Source: Adiantum capillus-veneris (lineage: Eukaryota > Streptophyta > Polypodiopsida > Polypodiales > Pteridaceae). From it: a DNA stretch of 64,000 bases. The stretch is from positions 64,097,469 through 64,161,468 of the forward strand of contig CM043963.1 of assembly GCA_014529385.2 (NCBI GenBank), written 5' to 3'. A model generated the notes under the pieces. The model did not search any database, had not been told where the DNA came from, and worked only from the letters and a program-made list of their open reading frames with translations. Below, in pieces: positions 11,700 to 22,631 of the stretch. Within the stretch, counting starts at the first letter, position 1. Every line of letters begins with the position of its first letter. The position numbers and the translations under genes are program-made.

Positions 11700-12040
11700 C
11701 AATTTCCCCCCCAAAAAAGGGGGGGACAACTTTATGATATTTTGCCTTCCATAACTCCTACATAGGATGTCCGATTTGAGTAGAGATTATGGATCTATAA
11801 TCTACATGCCGAGCTCTTTCTATAGAAATGTTACTTGATATAGTTTTGCCTGCTAGATTTTAAATTTTATTTGGGGGAAAATTTTGAATTCAAATACACT
11901 AGCCGCTTTGCTGTTTGAATTCAAAAGCTCTCCTTTGATTGCTTTCTTAATACTAGATCTTTGAATTTCTTAAACTGCTAAATAAAGAGGCCCTCCTAGA
12001 CCCCATTCTCTTCCGAATGAGGGACCTCAATAATTTCACA
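11700..12040. other. Non-coding, nothing recognised
   Basis: AT-rich sequence. It includes a short C6-A6-G7 homopolymer block near 11706 and a local inverted pair TTTTGAATTCAAA / TTTGAATTCAAAA (near 11882 and 11925). Confidence 0.4.
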
Positions 12041-12044
12041 AGGG

Positions 12045-12225
12045 ATTTTTGCTTGGTTCTAAACCTCTGTGCTAAATGAATGCGGAGATACCGTGAATTG
12101 TATTGATATTTCATAACCAAGTAAAGAAGGGCGTGAAGAATCCTTCAAGCCCTCTATTTGCTTGGTTCAGACTCCAAATGGGAGTGGGTACAACATGAAT
12201 AGTCCCGAGATGATCACGTTGGTCA
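12045..12225. repeat. Second copy of the 11.19-11.35 kb palindromic unit
   Basis: This block aligns with 11187-11350: TTGCTTGGTTCTAAACC, a GCGGAGATACCGTGAATT-like word, then a foldback at 12114-12168 (ATAACCAAGTAAAGAAGGGC and GCCCTCTATTTGCTTGGTT). I estimate about three quarters identity. It is a dispersed repeat, perhaps a MITE-type element. Confidence 0.75.
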
Positions 12226-12252
12226 CATTCATTATACAATAGTAGCTTTGTC

Positions 12253-13116
12253 TTGTTGTTTCTTTCAGACATGGAGAACATAGTACTAGAGACGGACGAT
12301 GTAGGGAAAGATACATGTGAAGAAAAATTGTTCACATTCCTATACAATGCCCGTGCTCATGACCGTGCACCAGAGTTATCACTAATGTTTAATGCAGAGT
12401 TTTGTATCCAGCAGATTACCGATTGCTTAATGGAGTACCTACAAACGCATTTGCAATAGTATGAAGCAGTCATTTTTGATAGCTCTCTATCAATTGATGG
12501 CAAGCGATTTGTGCATCCAATAGATCTTAACCTTGAGAAGCGTGCTGTAAGAAGTTTGAATCGCTCTCTAGAAAAGTGTCCCTCCAATGCACTGCTTGTC
12601 AAAGAAAGATGTCCTAAGCACTCTAAAAGGTGTCGCTTAGTGGAATTCAACCATGGATTTGTGTTTTACTTGTGCCTGTTGACGGATGGTGAGTCAGAGA
12701 CTTCCCAGTCGTAAAATTTTGGTAGTTTCCCATTGGCACAGGAGGAAGAGGTAGGAGACGTGGAGTTACAGTTTGACCCAGAAGAAGAGTGGGTAGAGGT
12801 ATTGAAGGAGATGTTTGTTGCAGGCTTAACTCTTGCTTCTCTTGCAAATGCAGAGCTTGGAAGCAAGCAAGAAAGCCCGAATGAGGAATGTTCTTTGCCT
12901 TTAAATTATGCTCCCATTTTTTCTATGGGGAACGAGGTGCACTACATTCTCCTCACATATATTATGCATGAGCTGAATATACGGGAGGACTACTGCTTAG
13001 CTGTAATTGCTAATTTTTGTGCGACAGACATGGGATTTGTGGAGAATGGAGTGGACAAACATCTACTTGCTGACACATCTGTGCACAACAACAATTCACT
13101 TCAGGGGGTCAGCTGA
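12253..13116 (+). pseudogene. Unrecognised reading frame, two internal stops
   Basis: One frame stays open from 12253 to the TGA at 13116 except for TAG at 12457 and TAA at 12712. It is preceded by a good splice acceptor (TTGTTTCTTTCAG, ending near 12269). The product would be about 285 residues, with an acidic segment (EEEVGDVELQFDPEEEW) followed by a segment with a YILLTYIMHEL stretch. A GTGAGT at 12689 and a CACAG at 12741 would remove the second stop, but a 53-bp intron is very short and would break frame, so I do not adopt it. I do not recognise the family. It is more likely a decayed gene or transposon gene than a functional one. Confidence 0.4.
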
Positions 13117-13230
13117 TCAAAGATGTATAGAATGAAGCAAAGTCTGGAGAAGCCAATTTTCCAATAGAGGAGCAGTTCCAATCAACCCAAGACATCTTGG
13201 TTTAGAAAACATGGGTATCTCAATGGCACC

Positions 13231-13407
13231 TATAAGACGTAGGAGACTGAGATGCTGGATCCACCACCCTACCTCTCAATATATAGGCCGGCTCCTTGCC
13301 TTAGCCATAATTTGGATCCCCAATCCACATAGGTCCAGTCCAAGCCCTTGGCTCAGGTCCCTGACCCCCCAAGTCGAGCCTTTCTCTTTAGGGTCCTTGT
13401 CCTTACA
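13231..13407 (-). repeat. 3' LTR of the short-LTR element
   Basis: Minus-strand start TGTAAGGACAAGG just after the polypurine tract. It shares blocks such as GGAGACTGAGATGC and CCACCACCCTACCTC with 17265-17441. Confidence 0.65.
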
Positions 13408-15400
13408 TTACTCCCCCCTTGGAGAACCATTTTCATCCTCAAAAATAAGAGTGGTGATACACTAATGTGTTCCACAATGGCATCCTTCATGGATCCAATT
13501 GTTTATTTAATTGGAACATGGTTGAGTGGGAGGTTCAATGAAATCATAAATAACATCCTGATTTTCCACATTGTTGTCCCTTTGCAACCGTTTTGGTGTA
13601 ACCAGCTCATATACAACATATCGTCTAGACTCCGTTTAGAACTCACTTGAGTATGCTAAACGAGTTATCACAACTAAGATGTACCCAAAAGAGTCACCTT
13701 TTTTCACTTTCCATGAAAGTAATTGGCTGATGTAACTTATCGGCAAAATATAAGTCCTTGACTTGTTCTTAATTTTCTTCGGTAAAAAACCCCACCATAA
13801 CTAGTGTTCAGGGTTGAGCACCTAGCTTAAACATGAAGAGACTAAACTACGTCACAAACATGATTTATCTGATTGTAATCAAACTCCAACTAGCGCGATA
13901 CGTGCTTGCTAACTGGACTGCTTGGTGCTAACATACGAGCTCTTTATATCCTTTAGCACAAATAACCATCCGTTAATGTTGTTTAGCATCACTTGTACCT
14001 TAACATCATTCAGAGTGTTTGACAATTTCTAGCCACTGACATTGTTCCTGACACGTCGGGCTAACTTGAAGGGTCTATAAAATGGATTCGACCAGTACCT
14101 AGGGACTTTGTCGTGACATATACTTGAAATAGTGGGCACCAGAGTCAGTTCCAGAGACTCATATTCTCCACATGTGGAATATGTCTCATGTAAGTTGTTT
14201 GCAAAAAGAACATCCTTTAAGTACAAGATGTACTTGTGCGTGAAGGTAACTGCAAACTCTCTACAACGGGAGTGAGAGGGACCCTCATTAGCCTTGCTCC
14301 ACACTGGCTAAACCAAACTCCTTGAGTTCCTAGACCATGTTGCATCCCATGTGACAACATGTGCCAAATAAACCCTACAAGTGGGTATATAACTGCATAA
14401 TGCAGAAACCTATGTTGGATATTACCTGAACTTGTCATCTCGCTAAAGAGAAAAAGAAGATGAAAACATAGAACTTTATGCATCCTACTTGGAAAAGGAA
14501 ACAAAACCATAGAAATAAAACTAAATCAGATGCGTACCTAGAGGTTGAACATAGTGTTCACTTATTCATAATGAAAGGCACCTGCCTAAATTTCTCACCT
14601 ACAAAGGCCTAGAAACACTAATTGAAAATTAGTGAAATGAAAGTAGTATTGCACATGTAACCTTGGGTGTTGCCTATGCAATCCAGACCCCTTGGTTAAA
14701 ATCAACATTGTCAAACCCCTCGGTTAAACTTTGCAAAAAAATTGCTCAACGAGCAGCCGGCCCTTGGCCTATGTTTGTGAACCCCCTTGGGTTTTGCCGT
14801 GGCATCACATTACTTTTGAAGTTGAAATGTCTCCACTACCCCTTGGAAATTTGTGGACTTCTTTCCTTGAAAATGCAAGTGTGAAGGTTCAAATAATTGA
14901 CCATCAACCCTTACTAAATGATTTCGTAATCACAAGCTGGGTCTTACACCAAAACTGTACTCAGATAGACACTCTTAGTGCTAATATGAGCTCCATTGAA
15001 GTTGGAGTTGTATTCACAACTAGATTTTTCCACACCCAAAATCCATAATCTTGGGTTTTTGTGAATAGTCGTGCTGTCTAAATGCTGGCTTCATCTATAC
15101 ACCTTGTTAGAGAGATAAGCCCTTATGGGTTTAAGGCGTTCAAAAACTCAACTTTCTTTCACACTTAAAGTGTGTAGTACTAAAATAATGCCCAAAAAAT
15201 CACTAATGGCAAGACTCTTGCTCAAGTGGATAGAATTGTTTGATCTTGAAATCAATCACTGATGGACTACAAACAGATGGCTCTTAGAGACTCCAAAATA
15301 GGCGGAAATAGATGGCTCTTAGTCCTTCTTGTTACCGTATTGACGTAGAAAGATTGTCGTAAAATCATGCCTAGTTTAACCTTACCCGCGGAGAATTTGG

Positions 15401-15403
<3 letters not shown>

Positions 15404-15441
<38 letters not shown>
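15404..15441. repeat. (GA)n microsatellite
   Basis: A 38-bp GA run. Confidence 0.95.
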
Positions 15442-15444
<3 letters not shown>

Positions 15445-15759
15445 ATGGGTTGAGGAAAAACCCTTATTCTAATGTTATATATGCCCCTTGGATATGCTCC
15501 AGTGCAGAACTTGTCTGCGTCATAGCTTATCCGTGATAAACATACAACTGTGTGCTTGTAGAACACTCGTAGAGAGAGATACCATAATGCACATCTGGAC
15601 CCATATATCGTATATGTGGTCATAATTGTACCAGAGTGACTTAGGTATGACACTTTTATTGTGAATAAATATAAACACAGAATATTTCAAAACATCAGTA
15701 ATTGAGCTAATGCTGTAGCAGAAGCATATTCAAGATGGGTGTTGTATGTCCATCTTGTG

Positions 15760-16770
15760 AGAGCTCGGTACTCGCCCCTACTTTGTCAAAGTTTCTCCAA
15801 CTCTAGAAAATCCACTCCTTAGACTTGTTGAATTAAAGTCCATTACCATAATTTCCAACCTCTTGCCAAGGGCCTTGCTTGAACCACAACCCACCTCTAT
15901 GCTTTTCCTTGATCTGCACCAGCCACCAACGTTTGCACCTGTTGTTGCTTGGGGTTATGGAGGCCCACCCAACTCTTTAGATCATGCATGCCGACAATGA
16001 GTGGATCATATCCATGTCTGAGTGCACATGGGTAGACAACTTTCCTAGGAGCCATGCCGTAGAAAACTTTGTTTGACAGCTTCTTGCAATTATAGTTAAT
16101 GGTTGGCCTTGCCAAGTGCCTTGACTGTACAAGTCACAGGTTTTCTGTTTATGTCTCAGGCTTTGCCTCTAATTGCATAGTGCTAAACAACCTTGTCTAC
16201 ACTTGTTGTTGTCTATACTCACGCCTTCAATTTGTCCTTGACAAACATCCCTTGGAACCATAAGCCATGGTCTCGAAGCGTGCTTTTACTAATGCAATTT
16301 ATTTTTTCCAAATTGAAATGAATGCAAAACATTAATTTCAAGTTCATGGTACCTACCGGCCATCAAAAACTTCTATATTGAAAAACTCTGTCAAATATGA
16401 ATCGATTGTCTTGAAGGTGATGGCCTCACAGCGTCAACAACAGGAGAGATCCGGAAGCCTTGCTTCCCTTGAATCCATTGTTGGGTTGAAGCCAATAGAT
16501 CAACAACCTTTTCCATGTTGCTGGTTCTTGACAACCCCTTCCATGCCTTGAACGAATCTTGTGAGAGTTTGGTACTCGCCCCTACTTTGTCAAAGTTTCT
16601 CCAACTCTCGAAAATCCACTCCTCAGACTACTAAATTAAAGTCCATGACCATAATTTCCAGCCTCTTTCCAACGGCCTTTCTTGAACCACAACCCATCTC
16701 TATGCTTCTCCTCGATCCGTACCAGCCACCAACATTTGTATTCGTTGTTGCATGGGGTTGTGGAGGCCCT
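15760..16770. repeat. Direct duplication inside the short-LTR element
   Basis: 15765-15961 and 16560-16760 are diverged copies about 800 bp apart. Both contain GGTACTCGCCCCTACTTTG, TCAAAGTTTCTCCAACTCT and ACCAGCCACCAAC, and end in TGGAGGCCC. The copies differ by roughly one base in ten. Confidence 0.85.
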
Positions 16771-17264
16771 TGCTGTCTTTGAAAGAAAACTCTTAAAACC
16801 TCCATGGGAACTGCCTCTTGTCCAAGAAAACCTAAGGTCACTTAAGTGACCTTGTATGTATGAACACATTGCAGCCATGGCGGACTGCATGCGCCACGCA
16901 GAGACAGAGAGAAAGGGACCTTGCTCGTAGAGAAGCTGTCCATACAAACCAAACCTATGATGAGTTCTCCTACTTGGCCCAAGGAAATTCCAAGAAGCTC
17001 AACACAGCTCACATATATGCAGGTCGAAGCATGCCATCTCCTTCATACAAGTGGCCACTCCCGTGGCCCTTGACCCCAAGATGAACCTATGTATTCAAGG
17101 GGTCATGTCCACGGCCTTCTCCCCTTGCTTCCCAAGGAGATTTTCCATGGCCCAAGCTCACCCAGAATGAGAGAGAAAAATAGAGCGAGAAAGAGATAAT
17201 CCATGATCTACCTTCCCCTCCTCCATGTCTGCCTCTATCCTTCTCCCTTGTGCTCTGAAACCAA

Positions 17265-17441
17265 TATAAGACCTAGGAGACTGAGATGCCTGATCCACCA
17301 CCCTACCTCCAAATATATAGGCCGACTCCTTGACCTAGCCATAGTTTGGATCCCCAGTCCACACTGGTCCACTCCGAGCCCTTGGCTCAAGTACTTGACC
17401 CTCTTGGTCAAGCCTTTCTCCTTAGGATCCTTGTCCTAAAA
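17265..17441 (-). repeat. 5' LTR of the short-LTR element
   Basis: Partner of 13231-13407. It abuts the tRNA-iMet-like primer site at 17246-17263. The expected TG start is mutated (TTTTAGGACAAGG). Confidence 0.6.
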
Positions 17442-18090
17442 GCACCCCTGGCCCAGATGGTGAATAGCCATTCAGTTCACTTGTGGGGAAGATCCACGCT
17501 AGAAATGGAGAAGAATCAAATGGTAACTTCTTTAGCGGCATGCATATGGTTTTGCCTATGTACTAATATGCAATATTGAGATAAATCCGATTGTATACAG
17601 GTGCTTGTGTATGATGATAGAGGGCCCCCTATTTCATGTCATACACAGCTTATGCCCTGGCGGCAGGAGTCAAAGACCCAGAGAGCATAGATTCATACAA
17701 AAAAAGTCTAATTTTAAGGGATAGAAGACGCTTGATGCCCGTGGGGATGCTGCCATCAACAGAGGAAGAGTTTGGCTCAGGGGCGTGCACGTCGAAGAGG
17801 TACACAATGAGAAAGAAGGGGGTGCAGTGAAGAGAATGAAAACGACGTGATCAGGCCCATCTTCTCTCGCTCCGGTCTCATGATTGTTGCCACCTTGCAT
17901 GGCACTCCCCCGCATTTGAGTTGCCCCAAGCCCTTTGCTTCCTCTCTTTGTGGATGAGTTGTAAAGAATGTGTAACTTTTGAACTTTTAAGAAGCTCTTT
18001 CTGCCTTGCTCTATGTATAAGTCATCTATAAGTCCTTTGGTGTAACGCTAATAGGCTATTGGCTCTTTCTTTGCCTCCATCGTGTCTGAT
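17442..18090. other. Non-coding, nothing recognised
   Basis: Two short frames exist (17636-17830 plus, 17670-17915 minus). Neither has a motif. The minus-strand gene at 18.1-19.7 kb may have had its 3' UTR here. Confidence 0.4.
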
Positions 18091-18094
18091 GTGC

Positions 18095-19724
18095 TTAAAG
18101 TAACCTGTTCTTGCCATGTAGGTGTGTCTTTTCCATGCCTTGTGTGGACCATATTGACAACGAGTCGTATTTTTTTACAGAATAAGAACCATGGTTGAGC
18201 AGTATGTGCTACATTGGAATAAAAAAAAATGGTGAGTAGAGCAGGGATTTATGGAGCATATGTTGTTCTCATATGGAACATGGTAGCTCACCATGTAATG
18301 AATGATATGTTTCCCACCCCACCCTGCTAGGTATGCCTTCTTCCAATCCAGCAAGGCCGCTTGAAATGATCTCAGCTTACTTTCGTCCCACGAATGCTAC
18401 TCAACGTAGTGGAATATTTTATCGAGTGATTTCCACACATTTTTCTTGTGATTTTTAATTGCCCCACCACCAACATTGTCTTTAACCACTTTATGTAACT
18501 GTTTCCATTTTTTGAATAGGATTCTCTTCTCCTCTCTATCAGAATATTTGAGGCTAAACCCAAGAAACCTTCTGGCCTCTTGCCACCTATTGACGCTTTC
18601 CTTGGTACCTTGTAACGACCTTGAGACATATTAGGGTCCTCTTAGATTTTGAAATTTCCTCCATGCAAACCAATGTCTAAGAGAAATTCCTCTAAGGATT
18701 TGATGACTCTTTTTGACTCACTCACCGTCTTTAAGGTCCGTGCAGAACATATGTACAAATGAACCACCTTTTCAATTATTCTGCATAGTGCATGGAGTGT
18801 ACAAACGTGAATTGTGCACAGAGGAATGTCAAGCACTGTCCAAATAGATTCATTTTGAAGATGTGTATTGGGTACTCTACTCCATTGCACACTCTCAAGA
18901 GATTGTAATCGGCCATGCAGTATAAACATGGATTTTCCACAGATGACCGTGTGTTATATTGTACAGCCTCCCTTTTAATTTATCAAATTTCTTCTAAGTT
19001 ATCATCTCTTAAACTACATGTTTTGGAACTAGACGACTATAATGCACACTGGCATTAGAACCTACTCCGTTCAAGTTTGGACGTAGCAAAGTCCTGCAAA
19101 AAAAAGCTCCATGCGTCATGATCAATAATAAGAAAGTGCAAAGCATATATGTGATACAAAAGTAGAACCAAACTTTGAGGTACCTTAAAGTTCATATCCA
19201 TTTTTTCAGGCCGCCACTACCAATCTTCATATTCTCTATATTTCATAGATCTCGTTTTCTTTTCCAACTCCCAAGCACTGTGTCTTTCACAAGCGAATTT
19301 GTGATCTTCTTCTCAAGGCTTTGGATTGTCTCTTTGTTTTATGAAATCTTTTGAGCGCATGCTTTCATGAAGTTTCTTCAGCTGCTTGTTCTCCATTGCT
19401 AGGAGGTTTATTTGCTTTTCCGCATTCAATCCTCGCATTACCATTCTTGCCATCACTTGTGAAATGTAAAAGGTTAGTGATATTAGCAAAGGGAGGTGAC
19501 ACATTTGTTGTAGGATCCTTTGGGTAAATAGACCCATCGGTCCACAAATCCAAATGAGGTTCCTTGTTTTTCCTTCTAAGTTCTTTCTCCCATTGGGATA
19601 AGAAAGACTCCTTCCTACGTTTTTGCAATGATGCGTACGCTTGCAATACATCAACATAAAGATGATGTGTGTTCTTTCTTCGGATAAGTGTTGAAGATGA
19701 AGGGGCTGGGGATTGCAAGTTCAT
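18095..19724 (-). pseudogene. Unrecognised spliced gene remnant, coiled coil plus Cys/His-rich region
   Basis: Minus-strand ATG at 19724 begins a frame (MNLQSPAPSSSTLIRR...) that passes, after a frame change near 19450, into a coiled coil (EKQINLLAMENKQLKKLHE). A second block (18929-18292) contains LCTIHVCTLHALCRIIEK, LDIGLHGGNFKI, FKKWKQLHKVVKDN and WGGKHIIHYM. It has one indel near 18610 and stops TAA (after NFKI) and TAG (after FHYVE). It ends at a donor GTGAGC (18291-18286). An 83-bp intron ends TGTAG at 18209, and the next exon continues in phase 0 with ILLNHGSYSVKKYDSLSIW to TAA at 18095. The conserved-looking HYMHILLNHG..LSIWSTQG pattern resembles proteins I associate with transposon-derived families in plants and animals. 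I cannot name the family. Confidence 0.5.
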
Positions 19725-20296
19725 ATTGATTTTTTAATCAGGAAAAGAAATATTGTCCAGTCCTATGACTAACAAAATATCTCAAGTTTTGGTAGCAAAG
19801 GCATGGAAGCTTGCGTTTGAAATCATTGTAGTCCCATGTTTAGAGTTGATAGAGTTTCTATAGCTTATGTTTTTGGACGGAACGCTTGTAAATTGGTGTT
19901 TTAAATCATTAGTCATATGGTTTTTTATATTCTTGACAAGAGAAAGAAGGACATGAAAAGAATACGGCGGCTACCAAACAATGAATTTCATTTTGGCTGT
20001 TTGTTGGTGCAAACAAGCGTTGCCTAAAAAATAGTATCTAACATTTTCATTTTGTCTCTCTAAGATGATGTGGAACTTCTTACAGGTACCAAAAGTGAGT
20101 CCAAAGTTCTCCTAATGCACCATCCAAAAGTCCTAAATATGATATATGAGACTTATTCTTAACTAACTGTTAGTTTTCTGAAAAGTACCCAACTAATCGG
20201 GTCCACCCGTCCGTAGACATAGTTCTATTTAGATACTAATCTCCCACTTTCCACATCGCACTCACCGTTCCTCTTGTTTTATAATTTCTATCACAT

Positions 20297-20459
20297 TGTT
20301 TTACATGTACAAACAAGGTTCCTTTATCAATTCTGGGAACAGGTTCTTTCATAAAACCCTTCAAGCAACACTATATAACACTACTCTTGGTTGTGTGCCT
20401 TGAGCTTCTTTGTCTTCTCCAAGTTATGTGTGTTTCTTTGCAATCAGGTATTTTCAACA
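20297..20459 (+). repeat. 5' LTR of the copia element (diverged, start tentative)
   Basis: The last 80 bp align well with the end of the 3' LTR (44018-44093). Upstream similarity is weak. The start at TGTTTTACATGTAC is chosen by analogy with TGTTACCATATACATG at 43866. Confidence 0.5.
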
Positions 20460-20460
20460 A

Positions 20461-20464
20461 TTGG
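20461..20464 (+). repeat. Target-site duplication TTGG, left copy of element A
   Basis: Matches TTGG at 29164-29167. The four bases belong to the copia primer-binding site. Confidence 0.85.
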
Positions 20465-21603
20465 TGTTAGGAGTTTTTTGGAGAAAGGTATTGCGCATAT
20501 GTATATACACATGCATGGTGCATCAAATAAAGGATTGTCCATTTTCCAGAGCTAGGTGGTTGCGTGGGCCCCACATGTGTACAGGTAGGACAACATGTAC
20601 ATAGTGCATCGATTTTCACTATCACCAGTACCAATGTGTTTTTTCAATAATAATGAGGAGTTGATAGTGCGTAAAACTTCTCAAGGAAGCTATCCCCGGG
20701 CCGATGACATGAGGTAAGCAGGTGCGTCAGATGGCATCTAGTGGTGTCAGGAAGTCGAATGGGGTCAATACTTGCACGTGGATAAGTACGAACACAACAT
20801 GGGTGTTTTCTTGTGATAATTATGCAAAAGTTCATCATGAGGAACATATTTTGGGTCTAATTCACATGATTACGGGATGCATTATTGGAAAAAGTTGAGT
20901 GCCAGGTGTGCGGATGGATTCAGCAAGGTGACAACTATGCACTGCGAAGCCACTTGTTGGCTTGTTCGGGGTGCGTTTGAGGTCAACTAAAAGGCCAAAG
21001 GTTCCCAAGTAATAAATCTAAGTTTGGAAACTTAAAAACCTGAAAGAAGACCAGAAAAAATGTGGAGAGAAGAGGAGGAACAACCGCAACTGTGTTTTTG
21101 CTGTTTTTGGAGCCTCATTTGGCCGTAAACTGCTCATCCGAGGTCGGATTTGAGCACTTTGACATTGTAGATTGGGGTTTTGGGCCATTCCGGACGCGAT
21201 GGTGCTGTCCATTTTGCTAAATTCCTCACTATTTTTCTGCTATTTTGGCTGTGTAAGTTTTTCCTATGAGCGAAGCTTTTGCCTTAATTTGTGATTGTAT
21301 CTGGCATATTTTACCCATATTGTGTGAGCTATTTGCCCCATTGGTGTTGGCTCAAGCTCAATTGTATCTAAAAATCAGAAATTGTCTCCTTTTCAGCTGA
21401 GTTTTTTGGGTGTGTGTGTGTGTCTCTCTGTGGAGAGTGGGAAAATGGATAGTCTCTCTCCTGTCACTCCATCGGTGTGTTCCCTGTCTCCGCCAGGTGA
21501 GTTGTGTAAGCCGAGTGGTGCCCCATAGTGTGTATGTATATTATCCCAAGAGTGTGTGTCGGGTCATTATAGAGGCATTGTGTGTGTTTCCATCCCGCTC
21601 ACA
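20465..21603 (+). repeat. 5' LTR of element A
   Basis: Starts TGTTAGGAGTTTTTTGGAG and ends CCCGCTCACA. It is followed by TTCTTTTGGTGCCCCCACGG, the probable primer site. Confidence 0.93.
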
Positions 21604-21609
21604 TTCTTT

Positions 21610-21627
21610 TGGTGCCCCCACGGAGGA
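21610..21627 (+). promoter_or_regulatory. Candidate primer-binding site of element A
   Basis: TGGTGCCCCCACGGAGGA lies seven bases after the LTR. Element B has TGGCGCCCCCACGG at the same place. TGG start and position fit a tRNA 3' end, but I cannot name the tRNA. A 7-bp repeat block (GATTACAGGTTGC type) follows. Confidence 0.55.
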
Positions 21628-22631
21628 TCTTCTTCGAGTACCTTCTGCTCGAGCTTCAAGCTTCGAGATTTGGGATTACAGGTTGCAGATTACAGGTTAC
21701 GGGTTACAGGTACAGGTAGCTGGAGTAGAGTGATATACTGGCAAGTGGAAGTCACTTGCAGTTGTTATGGGTATGCATCATTTGGCACCTGTTTGAGCGC
21801 ATTGTCTGCTGGTATTGTACGTTACTTGTGAAAACTGCCATTGTACGCCTTTGTGGAGCCATAATTAGTTTTATTTGGCAGTCCCAACCATTTCTGAGAC
21901 TTGGTCTGGAAGATAGTCATTTCTGAGACTTGACTATACGAGATTTGCATAAGCTTTTGTGAGAGGGTTGATAGCATGAGGTTTTATTGAGGTGGGGGAT
22001 TCTCAAATGCGAGATCCTTTCGGTGATACAGGTGGCTAGAGCACCCTTTTTGTGACCTTTCCATAGGCTATGTACTAATGATTCCTACTTGATTCTCGGG
22101 TTCTATTGTTGGCAGGTTATGCATACATATACAGTCTATATTTTGGGTTCGTACTGCTCTACTTCTGGGGAAACTCTGTCAAAAAATTCCCAAGTTGTGA
22201 TGGCTATTTTTTGGTCTTTTGAGCCATTTATGCGGTTATGCTGCTAAAATTCTGTCAAAATCAGAGGATAAGTCAGGTGTGCCTTCTTGGGAGCTGCATG
22301 GTTGGCTTTAATGGATGATCAAAAAGGACCGCAGTTCACTCTTTTTCATTTTGCACAAAGAATCCAGATAAATGTTAATGTGTCCAGGAAGATTTTTTTC
22401 CAGCAGCGCATAGTCTTTATGTTCGGGCCAAGAAGATTAAGAGAGATAATGGAATCCCCTTTGCCTGTTATAATTCCAATGATTAACTATGAAAACTCAT
22501 TTGATGTGCATGTGTTTGTCCTTATCTAAAGATGAGCTCCATTGAAGTTTTCGAGGATTGAGTCAGTAAAAAGTTTGGGTTCTTGCATGTGTGGTAGAAG
22601 GGGTTCTCAACTCATTAAAACTTGGGTAGCC

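Larger units (their letters stand above)
13231..17441 (-). mobile_element. Degenerate LTR retrotransposon with very short LTRs
   Basis: Direct repeats of about 177 bp (13231-13407 and 17265-17441) bracket 3.9 kb. On the minus strand the right copy is followed at 17263-17246 by TGGTTTCAGAGCACAAGG, close to the plant tRNA-iMet primer site TGGTATCAGAGC. The left copy is preceded by a purine tract CTCCAAGGGGGGAGTAA, so orientation is minus with the 5' LTR on the right. Internal minus-strand frames are short and broken (15897-16115, 14029-14304). A leader frame near 17230 starts MEEGKVDHG. I could not assign the polymerase domains, so copia versus gypsy is open. Confidence 0.65.

Noticed and set aside
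12689-12741. Possible 53-bp intron (GTGAGT ... CACAG) in the unrecognised frame
   Set aside because: It is too short for a plant intron, and removing it would break the frame that continues downstream.
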